Positions 1 to 13,180 of a DNA stretch of 64,000 nt are shown piece by piece. Made by a program: the position numbers and the translations under genes. The DNA is from Isoetes taiwanensis (taxonomy: Eukaryota; Streptophyta; Lycopodiopsida; Isoetales; Isoetaceae): the NCBI GenBank assembly GCA_021234155.1, contig JAJEKV010000059.1, forward strand, positions 4,759,629-4,823,628. The letters are read 5' to 3'. The notes below the pieces were generated by a model. It did not search any database. It was not told the DNA's origin and worked only from the letters and a program-made list of their open reading frames with translations. Within the stretch, counting starts at the first letter, position 1. The number at the start of each line of letters is the position of its first letter.

Positions 1-3000
1 TCATTACGTATTGAAAGGCTTCTCGGGTTGATAACAATCCACTTCGAGATGTATATCCATTGGGTTTTTTATTGCCTTGCTTTTATCTTTTACCCGGGGT
101 GCACCCTACCGCTATAGGGGGTACCACATGTGCGCAAGGGTCACTAAAACCCCTTTGTATACTTCTAGAAATCTTCCAAACCCTATTTCAGCCATACATA
201 TATTGAACCGCCAGAGTCACCTAAAAAGCCCTTACTCCAGAAGAGTATATGTATGGTCTAAGTCCAAAAATAAACCCCTTTTGGTCACTTCACATGAATT
301 GTACCTACTATAACCAGGAACTCCCTTGATCTTTAGTGCAATTTTGAGGTCGACACTTTGAAGTTAACTTTATGCACCTACTTTATGCACTTTGAAGTTA
401 ATTTTGAGGTCACACCAGTAAAATCAAGTATGGTCAATATTCTTGATAAGGATTCTTTGTGAGAAAATCGCTATGCAAAAGACCCACAGATTCTCAGACA
501 GTAGTCAAGTGTGGCATGTAAATGCTAATGGTTTCTCGACATGGTTAGTAGTTAGTCTCAGATCTTCTTAACTTTGGCGCTAATGGCCCTTGAAGGCTAC
601 ATTCAGATATGAATTATAGGAAAAGGATAGGTAATACCTCAAAATTACATATGACTACTATGTATGTATATACAGCTTTGTACTCACCTCTTATCTTTTC
701 ATGTTCACTATCGATAACGCCATGCATCTCCCGTGATCTCCCGTGATCTCAAGCAGCATGGTGATAATTTTCCTAATGTTTTGCTTTTTCAATCCCAAAG
801 ACATTTAAGGCTGGTTTGTGTTGGCATTGTACCATGTGAGTATTGATAACCCAACTCATGGCTCTCATTATTCACATGTGTTTGAAATTTTACCATGCAC
901 ATATATGCACATGAAAAACAGAGTCAGGAGGTATCTATGGTAGTATTATTCCGTTGCTCCGTGCATTTGTTATTGTCCTTTTGAAACTAAGTATGCACCG
1001 CATTTGGGATCGGGGTCTTTGGCAATTAGCTAATCCATTCTCTTTGTACATGCGCTCTTTTTTACAATAATCCAAAGATATAGCTATTTAAAGTAACCTA
1101 ATGATTTTACATGATTAACTCTACTGCAAAGTACAAATTACTGGGGCATGCACGCCGTGGATGTTCCAAATATGCATAATCTTGTTATTGGTTAACAATA
1201 CCGGTAAGTATACCTTTTTTGTAAAATTTGGTCGCATGATATGCGTAAATACTATAATCCGCCTTCCCAAATCCTCGCCGAGGCCCGCGAAGTAGTGTCG
1301 TGATAGGTGCATATCAAACAAATGACATGCCTGCGGCTTTTATGCTATCTCTGCTAGTTCGCTGGTCAAATTGATTCTAATTCATCTTTTTCCAGCTTAA
1401 CTCCAAGAGTTCCCTTCATTTCATAATATATTATGTTTCACAAACATCCCATTGTTATCGATCAGAATACAAATGCCTTAAACATCCCCGATTTCATGTT
1501 AAATCACACGTTCGCCTTTGCATATGTCTCATATAAAAATGGTGGCTTTGCATTTTGTTTATGGTTCTTTAATTTATTTCTAACTTATTCTCCCTTGAAA
1601 ATGCTCCATGTCATTGTAGGCATGGGACCTATTTTTGGTTTCAAATATTTTCGCTTTATATATCGGCCCAAGTGCAATAAATATACTACAACAACTAGAG
1701 CGGCCACACTCAATCGCTTCATCATCAACCAAAGGACGCACCGAGGTGTCGGTGAAGGGTGTTCCAATTTCTATACATGCCGCTGAGAATGGATTCAGAC
1801 ATGAACCTTTGTTGCATGGTTCAATAAGTTTCCAACAGTATTTCATCCTCCTAACCTTCAAGAGAGCAGCCAAGATATCTCCTATTCCAGAATGTTGTCC
1901 CAACCCACCTCACACTGTTCTTGTATATGGTTACGATCATCGATGTTGGCAAAGAGGAATTTCATCACTTTCAAAAGGGAAAACCATTAAACTTTTGATT
2001 TGAAACCAAATGATACAAGGATGCAGTAAATAGCTTTATATGATCTTTGCCTTTTACATGAGCAAGCTTGTATTTAAAGCATTAAAGTCACACACATGGA
2101 ATTAAAGAGTTCCCTTTACTTCCCATGTTGGTGAAGTTGTACTGGCCAAGTGGATCCTTATTCTTTATAGAAACAAACAGATTAAGCATTTTAAGGTGGC
2201 TTAATTACCTGCGGAAGTTAGAAATTATGCATGTGCTACAATGGGCAGATTCAAATAAATTTAATTCCCATGTGGTACAAACATTTTTATGTCCTTTTTT
2301 TGTTGTATTAAGAAAAGGAATAAGAATAATGTCACTTTTGGGAACTTGAAATAAGAGACAAAGGAACAAGAAAAAAAAGATGAAAGAATGCACGGTAAGC
2401 GCCAAATTCATTCTAGTGGTAAGCAAAGCCACGAAAGTAGGGTCTTGTTCTTCTTAGATGCCTTTAGCATTTTTGTAAAGAGGCCAAGTATTATTTGTTA
2501 GCTTGATGTGGTTTTCGTGGTAATGCAATTTAAATAGGTTTGAAATTATATTTCACACCTCTTTTAGATGTATGCAACCAAAAGAATAATGGGAAACATT
2601 TCCGGTAGATTTGGCAAAGGCAACGCCTCTAAAAGAAATGTTTTGGGCACTTGGTGCAAATCAAAGAATCACAAATGTTCTTAATTGCTGATAAGGAATC
2701 GCAAGCTTCAGCCATTATCAAGCATATGTATCCATGCAAGCATATGGTACAAAGCTCCGAAGGGATTATATAATGGCACAATGAACGTGAATCTACTCGG
2801 GATAGGGGCTATATTGTATGTAAGTTTGAAAACCGTGATGGTATGGGTTTACCCAAAAAGCCGTGATACAGGGTTTTTCTATGACCCTCGACCGCAGATG
2901 CCATCCTGGGTCTATATATAGAGGTGCACCTCGCTCTTTTGGAAAACAATCTCGCTCAAGGTAGAAGTGTATAGAAGCCAACCATTGCCGCTTTCAAATC

Positions 3001-3469
3001 TGATCAAGTTTTTATTCTTTAGGTCATTACTCTTCCTCTACATTTTACTCACAATTGGCAACTTGTGTCAAGCCTAATCGGGCGTAGTTTTACCAGGTAT
3101 ATTGCACTACTATTTCTTTTCGCTTGTGTTAAGATCCATTCCAGCATTTAGTTTGTTGTTTCTCAAATCAACAAATCAGATGCCCCATTTATATTGACTT
3201 CCCATTTCTAAGCATCATATCTTCCCTCCACGTCATAACAAGTTACATGTTTTTGTTGAAGACTATGCTATGAAACATGCCGCTGGTGTTGGATTGTTTG
3301 TGTTGGATTGTTCAAATGCTTTTACCAACTACGCTAAAGTCCAAGGAGTCCACCCCTGGTTTCTACAAAGCACAAGAAAATAATGGTAAAATGTGCATTC
3401 TAAATGATCACAGTGGTCTTCTTTAGTGATGTCGCTCCAAATGTAGGCCAACAATTGGCAAGGATCATG
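1..3469. other. AT-rich intergenic DNA, no gene seen
   Basis: No reading frame here is long or protein-like enough to call. The sequence has short local duplications, for example a doubled TGATCTCCCG-type stretch near 730-750, and nothing else I can name. Confidence 0.5.
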
Positions 3470-4610
3470 AATTGCTATGTTCTACAAAATTGTTTTAGTC
3501 TCAGTTTCCTTCCTAATTTTAAATTACTTTTATGCGTGCTGTATATTACACTGTGATAATTGCAGGCTTTTGTTGGCCGGGTCACTGTAGTTTCCCTTTC
3601 TTATACATATTCTCAGAAATTTGAAGCAAAGTTTGCTCCTTGAGTTTGTGACATAGTAAAATAACTTGCTTCACATGGTCATTGTTTAAACGCTTAGGGG
3701 CTAATTTAATAAATTCGACAACAAGAATTAACAAGCTTTCTTTGATAAGAGTACATGGCAGCTAAAAGTGTCGAAGATTTTGTTTCATGCGATATCTCCT
3801 CATAAGAGCAATGGGTAATTAAAAGTCTCAGTATTATACTATGAAGAATCATTGATATTTATTCGTAGCCGCAGTTTTACTAATCAGGACCTTTCCGCAA
3901 TGGGCTATTGTATGCACAATTCCAGCTTATCTTTTTCAAAGAATTTGGCGCCCCCTCATTGAACACCTGACTCATTTTTACATTTGGTCAGAGACACATT
4001 GTTAATAAGGTAAGATATAGGTGTTACTCAACAAATGGAATGTAAAGTTTTAAATTTGAAATATTCACAAGGGCAAGAAAGGTAATTTTAGTGAAATATT
4101 TGAGATTGTAAAATCTTTATTATATTTTTCAATTAAGCATCATTCTCCTCAGAGGTCAGCCATGGTGGCGCTACTACCGACATATGATTGCTTTAAATTC
4201 CTATGCTCTACAAATTTTAGTCAGCTTCCTAATTTTAAACAGCTTTTATGTGTTGGCGTATTACAATCGTGATAATTGTAATGCTTCGGTTGCCGGATGT
4301 CGTAAGCTTCCTTTCTTCTATATATATTTTTTAAAATTTGAAGCAAAGTTTGCTCCTTTTGAGTTTGTGATATGGTAAAATGTACCCTTGGTTTGTCATT
4401 GTCTAAACGCTTAGGCTAATTTAAATAATTTCATTTAACAAGAATTTCAAATGCTTTCTCATAAGAGCATGGCAAGTAAAGAGCCTTCAGTATATATATT
4501 GCGAAGAATCAAAGTGCCGAGCATTTTGCTTCATTTCTGACGCTTTTAATTGTAGTCAGCAGCCTATTAATCAGGACCTTTCCGCAAATGCCATTGTAGG
4601 CAAGGGATTG
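3470..4610. repeat. Diverged direct repeat, two units of about 440 bp
   Basis: Unit 1 is about 3470-3915 and unit 2 about 4183-4610. They share, in the same order, TTCCTAATTTTAAA, TGATAATTG, GAAGCAAAGTTTGCTCC, AAACGCTTAGG and AATCAGGACCTTTCCGCAA, with many indels between. This is an old tandem or segmental duplication with no coding capacity. About 270 bp of unrelated DNA lies between the units. Confidence 0.7.
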
Positions 4611-4979
4611 ACAAGTTAAAGTGAATTTTTAATCATTTGCCATTGGAAATTCCAAATGTATGCTCCTGTATGCTTGATTCCCTTTGCTCGCATAAAACTA
4701 GTAGTTCATTCAAGAGCTTTTAAAAAGGTTAGTACCTTTTAAATGCTTTTGGATTAGTTTAGTTTAATTTTTGCAAAGGACATGTAAAGGTTGGTGCGCC
4801 GCCTTTTTAGCTTATGCCTGATTTATAGCCAGACGTTGTACTTGGCCTCTCCGTGAGTAGCTTCAAGCATAACCCATATATTTCTAGGAAGAATAGCTCT
4901 TGAAAGCCTTCCAGAGTAAAAAACTTCAAAAGTAGCCCGTACGCTAAGAGGAGTGCTTGAGGCCGATAGGAATATCCAA

Positions 4980-7400
4980 GTTCGACTTCAATACTGGTAC
5001 TAATAATCGTTCAAAAATGCTGCAATCCGTAAATGAGTTTTGATCAATTAATAATCATAGCACGAAAAATCAGATTTGGACTCTCCCTAATGCCGCCACT
5101 CTGATCTAATTTTCTTTCTTAATGTACTTTATGAGGCAAGGTATATTCCATGAGTTCAAACTGGAAATTTTAGACTCTCATCCGTGTAAGATCACATTTC
5201 TTCCCTATTATAGCCACATTGTTTCATAAGCCTGTGAAATCCATAATGCTAGCTGGACAAATATAGGTACTCAAATAACAGAGTCTCTGTGATTGAAGAA
5301 TTAAGCAAGGAAGTAACCAAGTCCAGATCGAAGTTTAAGTATAGGCCTAACCGACCAGCCACCCCCGGTTGCCAAATAGAAGTATTGTGTAAAGATATGC
5401 GAGTAATGGGCCTCATCCCGAACTTGTAGAGAGTGGCAAATGGAGTCCTCGAACAAATTTGAAATTCCTCTTGATCATATTAGAATTATTAAGAAAAGCA
5501 CAAGTGAAGAACAATCCAAGTAGAAGAACTTAATCATAGGATAGGAATAAGATTTCCAATCAAATCTAAGATATCTTCAAACTTTTTAAGTAGAGGCCCT
5601 CAATAGACGATGTGACTCTCGTAATGGTGGAGACATGCATGATAGGACTTTGAGACTTTATAACATCCCTTCATTTGAAGAGCCAATTTAAAAGGTAAAC
5701 CACTTTCACTGCTCTCCATCACTCAAGTCGAGGGGAGTATTTTAAATCCATATGATTGTATATAAAATCTATGAGTTTTACTCCCACCTAACAGCTTCTT
5801 GACCTCCTCCCATTGCAACCATCGACATTGTCATCTATAAGATTCTCGACGTGCTGAGAATACCACTGTGATAGTTCTTATAATGTAGGGTGGCAGCCAC
5901 CAAAGAGCTATAAGTGAAGGAGGGGCCAGCTATAGTGTCCAAAATATGGAGTGTGCCTCCCAAGCCGCAGGTTAGTAACCTTGTCATGCCGAAAGTAAGG
6001 GACTACATGTTTTGAAAATATTTCAATAAAGGGAGGTATTTGGGGCACACTCGAAATTCATTAAAGGCAGAATCGTGAAGCTGCTTTAAGGTTGCACTAT
6101 CAAAAGGTTTACTCTTAGTGATCCAATATCTGATGAAGTCCATAGTTGTGAGATTGAAAGCCGAGATAGCTTTTCCATACACTTAGGCCCCAAGGACTTG
6201 AGCCTCCAAGATGGAGTGGACTTACAAACCCAACCCGCCCACCTTTCTGGCCGTGGAGTCAAACTATCTCCAGAAATAAGATGAGTGCCTTGCCGTATAA
6301 AAAAAAACCTAATACATTGCTTAATTTTATTGCAGCAAAAGCCTTGTCTACAATCGTGAGCAAAAGAAAAATATACATTACCGCTCAGGGATCAATTAGC
6401 AATAAGGCCCGCCAAAGAAGAGACAAGACCCACTGAGGAGACAAGTTTTTCTAATCCTATTAATTAAAGGCTGCTAAGCAGTCTTAAGGGACATATGAAG
6501 AGCCAAAGGAGGCCAAGAAGAGCAGGGTAATGTCCTCAGTGGACAAACCAATTCCATGAGTATCAAGGTGAGGCCAAGTCATTAGGATCGGAACATTTGA
6601 CTGTGTTCACCAATCCCAAGCCTAATAAATTTCGATGCAGACGCGTATTGAAATTAAGTATTATTGGCCTGAAGCATTAATAAAGGTATCATCAAGATAT
6701 CAGAAGATAGAGTGCTGATTTTGGGGAATCAAGCATATGAGGCCTTGCGGTGTGATCCTCGATTGATAGCAGTAGAACCAACTTAGTACCTGGGATTTCA
6801 AAGAAGAACTATGTTATAAGAGTCACCCCTCTTCGAGGAAAGAAATTCCCTGGAGAGCCATTAATAAAGAACACAGAAGAAGTAGTTTGTGTCGATACCC
6901 ATGATGTTTAATGAGATAGGATGAATGCCAATATAAACCAAGGGCTTCTCCAGAAAGTCCAAATAATCATAAGCATGCTCTAAAGTCAAGCTTAAGAAGA
7001 ACACGCCTTGCCTTGTTAACTGTCTAAAGGAAAGCTTCGTAGAAGTTGTTCGAATGGATCTATTGGGAAGAAAAGCTGATTGACAAGCAAGTATTATTCT
7101 TTGAGATGAATCACAATTCCTAATTCAAATAATGTTACACCAACTTGTACATGGTGGTGGCTTTCTATGAGATGGATTCCAATCATTAATCCCTGTTGGG
7201 GCATTTGGACTTAGGGACTAAGTAAATTACCCCGTGATTAAAAGAAGGATAAATATGTTGAGCTTGTCAAACTCCTTGAATGAATTGACAATATCATCCT
7301 TCATAATAGCCAAAATTCCACAAAGTGAACTCAGCTGACACTCACACTCATGCCTATAATTTCATGCTTACCTCCTTAATGATGTTGGGCTTGGTTTATT
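4980..7400 (-). mobile_element. Decayed LINE (L1-type) reverse transcriptase
   Basis: Read on the minus strand in shifting frames, this stretch carries the ordered landmarks of an L1-type reverse transcriptase. Near 7055-7090 it gives QSAFLPNRSI, where plant LINEs have Q-[ST]-[AG]-F-[LV]-x-G-R-S-I. At about 6954-7000 it gives LSLTLEHAYDYLDF, matching the L-x-D-F-E-K-A-[YF]-D-R-V-x-W block. Near 6830-6880 it gives FINGSPGNFFPRRG, matching the V-N-G...F.L.RG(V/L)RQG block. Farther down, at 6.0-6.25 kb, a GGRVGFVSP-like patch resembles the C-terminal GGLG region. Stops and frameshifts are everywhere, so it cannot make protein. The order shows transcription right to left. The 5' end and any poly(A) tail were not located. 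Confidence 0.7.
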
Positions 7401-7402
7401 AA

Positions 7403-7440
7403 ATAATATATATATATATATATATATCTCATATATATAT
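7403..7440. repeat. (TA)n microsatellite
   Basis: An interrupted TA tract sits between the decayed LINE side and the SINE-like body. It could be the tail of one of them. Confidence 0.9.
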
Positions 7441-7925
7441 GTTCTTATGTTTGTCCTCCCAACTGACCGCTGGATCCGAGATCCTACGGCTCACGGGCTT
7501 TGGGACGCATCCTACGCCACCTGCATGGCTTGGGAGTTTGTGTATAGGAATTATATATGTAAGTGATCCTACTCGGCCCGGTGCTGATTTGATCCGACGC
7601 CGCAGGTGAGATCCCACGGCTCACGCTTGTTTCTTTGGACACATCCTACTGCACATGGTTTGGAAATTATAGCGTAATTCCATCCTACTGGCCCAGTGCT
7701 TGTTCTTGGACATCCGACTGCCGATCTAGATCCTACTACCATGTTGCTTTTAGATTTTTTGCCACATGGCACTCATCTCTACTTGACGGGTCCAAGATCC
7801 TACGTCTGTGCTTGAATGCTCATCCTTAAGGAAAGGCTTTTTAAAATTTTTATGTTGTGTGGGGGATTTTAACCCGCCATTGGCCCCAACCCCCATTCTA
7901 ACCACTAGACCAAGCATTAATTCTA
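7441..7925 (-). mobile_element. tRNA-headed SINE-like element
   Basis: On the minus strand the right end reads TGGTCTAGTGGTTAG (plus 7898-7912), an excellent RNA polymerase III A box as found in tRNA-Asp/Glu-like genes. About 30 bases later comes GGGTTAAAATCCCC (plus 7861-7874), which fits a B box and T arm. The body below it (7441-7860) has no coding frame and ends in a TA tract. It also contains an internal duplication: about 7470-7605 and 7606-7720 share GATCC-ACGGCTCACG, ATCCTAC and GGCCCxGTGCT in the same order. The tRNA-like head lacks a foldable acceptor stem, so this is a SINE rather than a tRNA gene. Confidence 0.5.
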
Positions 7926-7989
7926 TGAACAAATTATGTTTCAAATATACTTAAGGGTAAATAATCCGCTTAAGATAAATGGAGTATAA

Positions 7990-8720
7990 CATTCTAACTA
8001 GTTCAAAAGAGTTCAGAATGTTCGAAGGCTCTAGAAAGTTCTAGAATCTCTAGAAAGTTCCAAAATATTCTAGAAAGTTCTAGAACATAATCCGGAGGGA
8101 ATTCCTATGAAAATTCTCCCGTAAAGTTTCCAAAATTGTTCTAATAGGTTCTAGAATGTTCGAGAATGTAGGAATCCATGGAAGGTAAGAGAATCTAGGA
8201 AAAATGCTTCCGTAGTGTTCCCGGTGGATATTTTGAAAGTTCCTAATGTTCCGTAAAAGTCTGTGAATGTTCTAAAAAGTTCTAGAATGTAAAGAATCCG
8301 TGAGAATCTAACAGAATCTAAGAAAATCTCATAAAATGTGAGAGAATCTAGGAAAAATGTTGATGTATGGGAATCTCTAAAATCTAGGGGATCTAAGGGA
8401 ATCTTCTATGTGTAAATCTAAGGCAATTCAGGAAAAATGTTGATAAAAAATCAGAGTATCTAAGGGAATCTTTATAAAATCTCTTTGAATCTCATATATA
8501 ATGTGGGTGAAACCTAAGGCAATCTCAGCAAAATCTTAAAGGGATTTAAGGAATTTAAGGGATCAAGCTATAGAATCTGGAGAATCTACGGAAATCTAAT
8601 GAATCTAGAGGGAATCTTATAAATTTAGAGGGAAATTTTACTAAAACCTCCAAGAGAACTCTTGGTAGAATCTTAGAGAATCTATGAATTTAGTGAGTAT
8701 TCTCCATATTCTTTTAGAAT
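7990..8720. repeat. TTCTAGAA / GAATCTA degenerate minisatellite
   Basis: The first 300 bases are packed with GTTCTAGAA, TTCTAGAAAGTTC and similar palindromic units. The rest (8280-8720) is a looser array of GAATCTA(AG)G units. No reading frame is kept. TTCnnGAA is also the half-site geometry of a heat-shock element, but the array looks like simple-sequence expansion. Confidence 0.7.
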
Positions 8721-8801
8721 GTAGGGCACTTATTAAGAACTTTAAAAAGATAGAACATGCTAAAACTCAATATGCAATCAGACGATTAAATTTCTTGTGA
8801 A

Positions 8802-8802
<1 letters not shown>

Positions 8803-8885
<83 letters not shown>
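8803..8885. repeat. (TA)n microsatellite, about 41 units
   Basis: An almost pure TA run of about 83 bp. The apparent Ile-Tyr repeat protein read through it is an artefact. Confidence 0.98.
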
Positions 8886-8889
<4 letters not shown>

Positions 8890-9119
8890 ACAAGTGTTTG
8901 CATTATAAGTTGCTTGCATTATGAGTGGTTGTGCCTAAGAATGATATTAGCAGACCCACAGTCGCGACAACAAAGCAACGTGAGGGTGGTGAGTACGCTG
9001 TTTAATCCTAAAACCATCATCCTAAAGCTTATCTTATTTCAGACCAGTGGAGTTGCGAATCGTAGATTCCACTCCTACTCCTCTTTGTTAAAATGCTAAT
9101 TATGACGTACTTCAACGCA

Positions 9120-9860
9120 GTTGGAAGATCTACTTAGAGTCGTAACTCACCATTGTTCATTAGAAATTCTCCTACCGAAGCGGCCATGTCGAAGCTTGTT
9201 TCTGTCCATAATGGCCTCCATTTGGAAACTTCCAAAACTGTCAAAGGTAATTCTCTTCTTTATTTGGAAGTTAACAAATATGCTCCAAGAAGGGCATCAT
9301 TTGGCAAATTAATGAGACTTCATATCATTTGGAAACCAGCTTAAACCGGGTTCTTATAAAGCCAATAACTCTAATAGTTTTGCCTTTAGCTTCCACCGAA
9401 TGCGTAACAAATACATGGGCGTGTTCCACTCTAATCCCTACTCAAATGGAGATCACACTCAAGGGGTTTATTGGATATTGCCTTCTCGCTTTTGGAATCC
9501 TAAATAATAGATGCACCCAGAGTTCTCCGTGAAGAGATCAAGGAACTTGAAGGTCTCAAAGCTACCTTAGTTCAAATTGAAAAAGCCTAACCTAAATTTG
9601 AATTAAACTAAAAGAGTCGCAGCTTAAATGAAGAAGTCAAAATCAATTCCATAGTCACAAAGATTGATTTGTGTGGCCACAAAGTCACATCATACCATAG
9701 GAGCGTTGGTAGACTTAATCGAGGCCCAATATCTTTGATCGGCAAGAATTCTAATAAGTGTAGCCAAAGGTGATGAAGAATACTCTGACAACTTGCCTAG
9801 TATCATCTCAAATAAACTCCAATCTACAAAAAAGCTTATCTAGCATAAGTCGACTTTAAT
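9120..9860 (+). pseudogene. Unidentified decayed coding patch
   Basis: Protein-like stretches appear in successive frames: SKLVSVHNGLHLETSKTVKG (about 9187-9246), then REEIKELEGLKATLVQIEKA (about 9530-9589), then LVDLIEAQYL and a stretch with DEEYSDNLPSIISNKLQS (about 9700-9840). The second piece is a charged heptad-like helix. Frame changes and stops separate the pieces. I do not recognise the family; a transposon structural or coiled-coil protein is possible. Confidence 0.3.
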
Positions 9861-12800
9861 TTACTTTTGAAGGTGACATCTTCCATGGAATTCCATTTAG
9901 ATAAGTCAGACCAATGTGTTTCAATAGTGACGCTAGCCTTTGGATTCTATGAATCTCACAAGATCTTCTTCATATTTTTGTGTATTCTCAATGCTTCTGT
10001 AAGAATTTTCTTACCATAAAATATTCTATGAAGATTCCACTATGCAACACTCCTATGTCATTTTAAGATCCCTTTAAAATATACTTCCTTCCTTCCTTCC
10101 TTTAAATGCTCTAAGTTTCTACATAGATGTTCCTAGATTCCCTCAACGCGATCTTCTTTCATGAAGGTTTAAGCTAAATCCACTGTCTTGTTAAAACACT
10201 AATTATGCCATCACTTAGTTAGAAGATTCACATTCTCAATTATCTCAATTGTCCTGTCATACGAATGGGAGAAGGCATCTAGGCTAAAGTCACGAAAGTT
10301 TAAGCTAAATCCATTGTCTTGTTGAAACACTAAATATCCTATCCTCAATCAAGTAAAGATCGCTCTAGGCAAATAAATGCTCAACAATTTGATAAGTACA
10401 AAAAAATTGCTTTACTATTAAGCCAAGTTTCCAGTAATATTAGACAATATTTCGACCATAGATATCTATACATAAAGCTTAAAGCCATAAACTACAGTCA
10501 AATAAATTACCATACCTTATTGAAATGGAAAATATTGTGATGTAGATTGTCTACAAATTCCACAAACGCAAAGTCCATTTCTTCACAATTCATGCTATAT
10601 TGGCTACCCAATTTTTTATTCCTTTTTGATCCTCGGATGCCACAAGCAAAAGGCTTGGAAAAAATGCCGTGGATGTTGCTTTGGCAAAAGACTTTGAACA
10701 TGTATTCAATGATGTATTGAAGCGTAATATTAATGCCAAATGTTAAGTATACTTCAAAAGAAATAGAGACCAAAATTAAAAATGGAGAGATATATTGGTT
10801 CTGTACTTGAAATTCCTTCTTACTACAGTTGAAATTTAGCTAATTTAGAACCTATGTACGCAGATTTTTGAAGATCGGGCGCAAACTGAATAACAAGAGA
10901 TACTAAATGCATTAGAACAAAAGATAGCATGGCAGAGAATGAGATCAAATACTTGAGAGATATCTCCTTATGGAATAGAACCTATGACAAATTCAGGACA
11001 TTCCTTGTATCTGACAAAGTATGCACAATTCATGGTAGGATTGTGTGCATGTTTGAATTTCCATGGTAGATTCCCGCCATTTTATTCATCGTTAATGGTG
11101 GCATCAATCATTCCTTTTTTCTTAGATCTTCCATTTACAAGCAGCTTCTATTCATTTTCTCGGAATTGTCAAATGGCACAGTTTCAAGGCCCCATTTTGC
11201 TAACAGAGGATGCTCGCTATAACCTAAATGGCTGTAAGACCTTTCTACATGCAGCCTGAATCACAGTATGTCCATGGGAAGTGTCATAGCCTCTTCCCAT
11301 GCCATTTCCATCATCAAAGCTAAGTCTAGACAAGCTGCGTTTATGTAATAATATATATGAGCTGTTTGATTTCGTTTCAAATTTAAATCTTTTGTACATG
11401 TTGATTATATCCATTAAATCGAGGAGCAAACCGTACAGCTTTGTCTTTAAAATGCCTCCACTACCTGCAAATCATGTTGATTATATCCATTAAATTTATA
11501 TAAACCGGCGAAAGCCTGGCTTCCTTAAAAATGCCTTTGGTGCAAACTGTATTTTATGGAAGTTTACATCTCAAAGGCGTAAATAATGGTTGTCCTTATT
11601 TGGGTCTTCTAGGCCTTTATACTAGGCTCTATTGAAGACATGATTTCAAAAATATGTACAGGCTCTTTTGGCTAGTTTCCAAAACTTTATTAAAATGGTT
11701 TGTATTTAGCACTCACAAGATGCAAATACGTCCCGCAAGTTCATGAATCCAGAAAAAAAAAATCATCCTGCCAAAAACCTGACCATTATAATTACCTCCA
11801 TTCCCACGAGTTCTCACCGCTTATTTCCTTAATAATCTTAGTAAGAAAATTTATTGCTATGGAGTATGAACAAGGCATTGTAGCACCTGCTCATGAAACA
11901 TGTATTTCTCGGGGATTATGCAAGCCCTGGCTAATCCCTTCGACTGTGATCTTCCGCCACCGCTAGTACCCCATAATGTGTCATCTTCCCTTTTGATATG
12001 TCCAATGGACTTAGAGAGAATGCCCCATCGTGGCTATTATTTTCCAGCACCTTTTTCCAATGGGGCTAAATTAAAGCAATGACAAATGTCGAAAGCAAGA
12101 ATTATTATCAAGTGTTGACTGATAAGTTTCTTCCATAGAACCATATCCATTTACTAGACACACTTCATCTTCTGGTCATTTTCTGCTGACACATACTTTA
12201 GAGAGTATCTAAAAAATAAGAGAGCAAGAATGTGACCTTAGCAGGCAATCCATTTAAAATTTTAAACCACATGCTTACTTTGACCTAGCCATGGAGGTAT
12301 CTTGCAAGTTGTTTGCCCAAAATCTTAGCAACTTACGGGCTTTGTCCTACCACACACCCAAGAGTCGTATCTACACAAGTAAAACGCGATAAGGAATATC
12401 TAAGTGGTTCCTCTCAACTCGTGCAGTATATAAATTATAAAACTTGTTCAAAGCTTAGATTGGAAAAAAGATTTGCAAACTCGCTCATACGTATGATGCA
12501 ATTGTTTCCTCGCAACAAAGTGAAAGCCTTGAGCATGTGCGCCATAGAAATATAACTTAAATCGTGTTGGCAGGTCAAATATCAACAAAGGATAATTTTG
12601 TAGTTAGGAACCTAAAGAGTCTTATTTTACTTATGTTCTCCTGAGGCAGAACTCCAACTTCAAAAAATATGCTCCAAATATCTGCATATAGCATTGCATC
12701 AGTAGAAATTATAGCAAAAGCTTCTATAAAAGAAGAAATCAGCTTCTATAAAGCAAGAGAGAGCAAGCTAGTTCCTATAGTTCCTAAATCCTGCACTATT

Positions 12801-13180
12801 CCGATCCTTTAAAATCCTTAGCGCATACCCAACCTAGAAAACTATGAAGGCCAATCTAAAGATCTACAAATACAATAAATGTAAATCTTAATAATGCCTA
12901 CAGGATCGGCTTTTGGGCTTCTAACCAGATCGGTTTTATGTTAGTTTGGCACACGCCTATATTATCTTATACCATCTCATATATGAATCAAATATAATGA
13001 AAGTTCTCGTGATCACATGCCGCTTATATGCAAAGGGTTTGCTATTCCCTGACCAAAGGAGATATATATAAATCAAATAGAGTACAAAGAAGCTTATCTG
13101 CCATCGCCAATATAGTCAGAAAAAGAAATTTGTCAAATACGGGCCCAGCAGCAGCGGCAGGCTAGCCAAATTAAATCAAT
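9861..13180. other. AT-rich intergenic DNA, no gene seen
   Basis: Holds a short CTTC run near 10085 and repeated phrases such as GTTTAAGCTAAATCCA (10166 and 10296 areas). The few open frames of 60-90 codons have no recognisable motifs. Confidence 0.5.

Noticed and set aside
7860-7925. Functional tRNA gene on the minus strand
   Set aside because: A and B boxes fit, but no 7-bp acceptor stem or anticodon stem can be drawn, so it was kept as a SINE head.
8797-9099. 100-codon ORF made of Ile-Tyr repeats
   Set aside because: Pure translation of the (TA)n microsatellite, with an unrelated tail.
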